This document shows, one piece after another, positions 61,368 to 64,000 of a stretch of 64,000 bases of DNA (positions are counted from its first letter, which is position 1; each line of letters begins with the position of its first letter). The translations under genes were made by a program, and so were the position numbers. Under the pieces are notes generated by a model. That model ran no database searches. It had not been told where the DNA came from and saw only the letters and a program-made list of their open reading frames with translations. Origin of the DNA: an uncultured Roseivirga sp. (lineage in GTDB: Bacteria > Bacteroidota > Bacteroidia > Cytophagales > Cyclobacteriaceae); NCBI GenBank assembly GCA_947493005.1, contig CANLOY010000001.1:434001-498000 (forward strand). The letters run 5' to 3'.

Positions 61368-62267
61368 TTGATGCAATTAGTACTGAACTATAAGCTTTTA
61401 AAGAAACCTAAGACTGTCCTGTTGACTACAGCCTGCCTGGTGATAGTTTATAATATCCTTATCTATTTTCACCCCTCTAATCAAGGGTGGATTGGTAGTG
61501 ACAATTTTAGTTGGGAGAACCTTGTCAGGTTCATTTTGATAGAACAGTTTTTAATCGAAATCATTACCACAATAGCAATGTTTACCATAATTTGGTACTA
61601 TGCTCGTTGGCGAAAACTATTCAACCTTGAACTTACTCCAAAAGCAATATCTACATACCTGCTCAAGTTTCTGCCTCCATTTCTTGTAGCCTTCTTTTTA
61701 TTCAACCCATTTACGCAGACTGCTCGTTTCTTTTTGAATGAGATGGAAGCATTGACACTAGATGTTTATCTGAATACCTATTTACTCAATTTCAATCTTT
61801 ATTTCGTTTATCTGATTCCTGTTTTCTTAGGAGGCTATGGCATTCTTACAGCCAATTTGATTCAACTTTATCATAGGCAGCTAACACAGGCAAATCAAGA
61901 TATTGAAGAATTGAAAGCACCACCAAAATATACCACCAAGTTGGTAACACATGATGACTGGGGTGAAGTGCCGGTAGAAACTCATCAGGTACTCTGGTTT
62001 GAAAAAGAAGGACGAAAATATTTTGCACAAACACGTAAAAACAGATTAAGAACAAGGGAAACACTTACCGAACTGGAATCGTTGTTAGACCCTGATAAGT
62101 TTGTAAGAATCAATCGATCAGTCATTGTCAATGTGAGGGCAATTCTGAACTATTCTTTCTGGGAAAACGAAAAATATATTTTGCGATTAAATGATGACAA
62201 GAAAACTGAATTCATAATGTCCAGAGACAGATTAAAAAAGGTCAAGTCGCAACTCCAATTGAACTAA
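61368..62267 (+). CDS. LytTR-family regulator with membrane domain
   Basis: A 299-residue protein with an N-terminal membrane domain of four helices (for example TVLLTTACLVIVYNILIYF, IIWYYARWRKLFN, FLPPFLVAFFLFNPFTQ, LYFVYLIPVFLGGYGIL), a short coiled segment (QLTQANQDIEELKAPPKYT) and a C-terminal LytTR domain: VETHQVLWFEKEGRKYFAQT, RTRETLTELESLLDPDKFVR and INRSVIVNVRAI. It should sense a membrane or envelope signal and bind DNA directly. It starts the plus-strand cluster with the kinase and murQ; its stop overlaps the kinase start (TAATG). Confidence 0.9.
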   Translation: MMQLVLNYKLLKKPKTVLLTTACLVIVYNILIYFHPSNQGWIGSDNFSWENLVRFILIEQFLIEIITTIAMFTIIWYYARWRKLFNLELTPKAISTYLLKFLPPFLVAFFLFNPFTQTARFFLNEMEALTLDVYLNTYLLNFNLYFVYLIPVFLGGYGILTANLIQLYHRQLTQANQDIEELKAPPKYTTKLVTHDDWGEVPVETHQVLWFEKEGRKYFAQTRKNRLRTRETLTELESLLDPDKFVRINRSVIVNVRAILNYSFWENEKYILRLNDDKKTEFIMSRDRLKKVKSQLQLN

Positions 62268-63100
62268 TGAAAATACTGATAGCCGATAGCGGTTTTACTA
62301 AAACAGACTGGCGTGTAATTGACGGTCAGGGTGAAATATCTCAGGCCCACACAGCGGGCATTAACCCTTATTATCAAACCGAAGAGGAAATACTCAAGGA
62401 AATTCAAGAGCTACACAATCAGGTTCCTGAAAAAATAGACAGGATATATTACTATGGCACAGGTTGCTCTTCTGAGCAAAACCGTGAAAGGATTACCAAC
62501 CTGCTACTGAGATATTACCCTCATGCAGAAATTGATATCAACCATGACTTGCTTGCCGCAGCCAGAGCATTGTGTGGCGACAAAAAGGGTATCGCATGTA
62601 TTATTGGTACAGGTATTAATTCTTGCCTTTATGATGGCCAACAGATCGTTGATAATATTCCATCTCTTGGTTGGGCAATAGCCGATGAGGGAGGCGGCAC
62701 TTACCTAGGCAGGGAACTTGTTTCTGATTACTATCGAAAAGATATGCCTGAGCATCTTAGAACACTCTTCAAAGAAGAATTCGAGTTGACACGGGATAAC
62801 TTTCTGGCAAAAATCTATCAGGAACCTATGCCAGGAAGATTTCTGGCTAGTTTTGCCAAATTTATTGGTAAGCACATCTCAGATCCATACATGTATAGGC
62901 TGGTAGCCAACGGATTTGAGCTTTTTATCACAAAGAACATTTTAAAATACAAGGAGCATCAAGATGTTCCGGTACATTTTACCGGATCGGTGGCTTACCA
63001 TTTTGGCAGTATTCTAAGAGATGTTGCAGGAAAGTATAATCTCCATATTCAACATATCTCCAAACAACCTATAGCAGGCTTAACGTTATTTCACCAATGA
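62267..63100 (+). CDS. BadF/BcrA-fold amino-sugar kinase (MurNAc/GlcNAc kinase-like)
   Basis: A 277-residue ASKHA-fold kinase. The phosphate-1 motif is ILIADSGFTKTDWRVIDG, the phosphate-2 region IACIIGTGINSCLYDGQQ and the GWAIADEGGGTYLGRELVSD block is typical of N-acetylglucosamine kinases of the BadF family. It lies with murQ and overlaps it by 4 bases (ATGA). MurQ needs MurNAc-6-phosphate, and family members called MurK make it from MurNAc, so MurNAc or GlcNAc phosphorylation in peptidoglycan recycling is the likely role. The preferred sugar cannot be read from the sequence. Confidence 0.87.
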   Translation: MKILIADSGFTKTDWRVIDGQGEISQAHTAGINPYYQTEEEILKEIQELHNQVPEKIDRIYYYGTGCSSEQNRERITNLLLRYYPHAEIDINHDLLAAARALCGDKKGIACIIGTGINSCLYDGQQIVDNIPSLGWAIADEGGGTYLGRELVSDYYRKDMPEHLRTLFKEEFELTRDNFLAKIYQEPMPGRFLASFAKFIGKHISDPYMYRLVANGFELFITKNILKYKEHQDVPVHFTGSVAYHFGSILRDVAGKYNLHIQHISKQPIAGLTLFHQ

Positions 63101-63903
63101 ACATTACGGAATCAGAATCAAACTATAACCAACTGGAGCAAATGTCTGTAAAAGAATTGCTCCTGAATATCAATAAGGAAGATCAGACAGTAGCTACAGC
63201 TGTTCAAAAAGTAATACCTCAAATTCAAGCGCTGGTATTAGAAATAGTGCCTCGAATGGAAAAAGGGGGGAGGATTTTCTACGTTGGTGCAGGTACTAGT
63301 GGACGATTGGGTGTAGTTGATGCTTCAGAATGCCCTCCTACTTATGGTGTTGAACACGGTATGGTAGTGGGTCTAATTGCAGGTGGAGATGGTGCTATCC
63401 GTAAAGCTGTTGAATTTGCCGAAGATGATGAAGAGCAAGGTTGGAAAGACCTTCAAGAGTATATGATCAATCACAAAGATATTGTGATAGGTATTGCTGC
63501 ATCAGGTAGAACTCCATACGTAATTGGTGCCATAAAAAAAGCCAAAGAGCATGGCATACTCACGGGTTGTATAACCTGCAACCCCGACAGCGCTTTGGCA
63601 TGGGAAGCAGAGTACCCTGTCGAGCCAATTGTGGGTCCTGAATTTGTTACTGGCAGTACTCGCATGAAAGCAGGTACAGCTCAGAAATTAGTGTTGAACA
63701 TGATTTCAACAGCCGTGATGATACAGCTTGGTAGAGTAAAAGGAAACCGAATGGTGGACATGCAACTCTCGAATAAAAAACTGGTAGACAGGGGAGTGAA
63801 AATGATAATGGAGATGCTACAAATAAATTATCAGGAAGCCGAACGATTATTAAATGAACACGGTTCGGTTAGAAAGGTGATTGATTTTGTGAAGAATTCC
63901 TGA
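63097..63903 (+). CDS. murQ: N-acetylmuramic acid 6-phosphate etherase
   Basis: MurQ removes D-lactate from MurNAc-6-phosphate to give GlcNAc-6-phosphate in wall recycling. The 268-residue protein has the SIS fold with GRIFYVGAGTSGRLGVVDAS, catalytic-Glu region SECPPTYGVEHG, VIGIAASGRTPYVIGAIKKA and FVTGSTRMKAGTAQKLVLNM. It overlaps the upstream kinase by 4 bases and its stop overlaps the next gene's start (TGATG), so all are translated from one messenger. Confidence 0.95.
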   Translation: MNITESESNYNQLEQMSVKELLLNINKEDQTVATAVQKVIPQIQALVLEIVPRMEKGGRIFYVGAGTSGRLGVVDASECPPTYGVEHGMVVGLIAGGDGAIRKAVEFAEDDEEQGWKDLQEYMINHKDIVIGIAASGRTPYVIGAIKKAKEHGILTGCITCNPDSALAWEAEYPVEPIVGPEFVTGSTRMKAGTAQKLVLNMISTAVMIQLGRVKGNRMVDMQLSNKKLVDRGVKMIMEMLQINYQEAERLLNEHGSVRKVIDFVKNS

Positions 63904-64000
63904 TGCATGACATTGAACCCTATTATAACTGGCTGAAATACTACAATGTAGCCGAAGACTCCAATTCTCCCTATGATGGGAAAGAGTATAATTTCGATTT
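63903..64000 (+). CDS. Start of a conserved Bacteroidota protein (runs off the window)
   Basis: ATG at 63903 overlaps the murQ stop as TGATG. The 32 visible codons read MHDIEPYYNWLKYYNVAEDS, then NSPYDGKEYNFD. From memory this beginning resembles a conserved Bacteroidota protein of about 120 residues of unknown function. The overlap supports it as a member of the LytTR-kinase-murQ operon. Confidence 0.7.
   Translation, partial: MHDIEPYYNWLKYYNVAEDSNSPYDGKEYNFD

Overview
The window is chromosomal DNA (about 40% GC by eye) from a marine-type Bacteroidota, most likely of the Cytophagales (a Roseivirga/Fulvivirga/Marivirga-like bacterium). The evidence is promoters of the Bacteroidota type (TTTG, 18-21 bases, TAnnTTTG) before rpsP, rplS, sucA, carB, accD and metX; few Shine-Dalgarno sequences; a ribosomal protein S16 with a long acidic tail; a zinc-less AccD; LytTR regulators with membrane domains; and Na+-translocating NADH dehydrogenase. 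I saw no rRNA, tRNA, CRISPR array, transposase or prophage gene.

Layout. 1-6.9 kb (minus strand): secA (5' part), dapF, rplS, then a thioredoxin-fold gene and a LytTR gene sitting between rplS and trmD-rimM-rpsP. 7.0-12.7 kb (plus): the complete 2-oxoglutarate dehydrogenase operon sucA-sucB-lpd, closed by a terminator. 12.9-27.2 kb (minus): a tight five-gene operon of very large proteins of unknown function plus an intact endonuclease/exonuclease/phosphatase enzyme, with related hairpin repeats on both sides. This is the most interesting part of the window. 27.6-32.8 kb: a small lipoprotein, carB without its regulatory domain, a short membrane protein, and a secreted Cys-rich peptide paired with a lipoprotein. 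32.8-35.5 kb: TetR plus ketoacyl synthase III (autoregulated through a perfect palindrome) and accD. 35.5-41.4 kb: a sulfur/threonine/methionine region with a YeiH-type exporter, threonine synthase and LysR regulator on one strand, and a SAM-I riboswitch, a short leader ORF, metX and hom on the other. 41.5-47.2 kb: nqrF, a stretch of decayed repeats, an arginase-fold protein with altered metal ligands, an erythromycin esterase-like gene followed by a broken copy of the arginase-like gene's 3' end, and small genes.

47.4-55.1 kb: a conserved membrane module (DUF58, MoxR ATPase, DUF4350, DUF4129, two membrane proteins including a SpoIIM-like one) facing an RDD protein, a HExxH protein and a cytochrome b5-like protein. 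55.2-61.2 kb: dipeptidase, DUF2306 protein, a secreted protein and a winged-helix regulator that share an operator-like motif, and two paralogous CPBP-type membrane proteins flanking a TraB/GumN-like gene broken by two frameshifts. 61.4 kb to the end: a LytTR regulator with repeat sites upstream, then a probable MurNAc/GlcNAc kinase, murQ and the start of another gene, which together suggest peptidoglycan amino-sugar recycling.

Start codons were moved inward where family length, promoter position or a signal peptide argued for it. All family names come from reading the sequence and memory; no database search was run.
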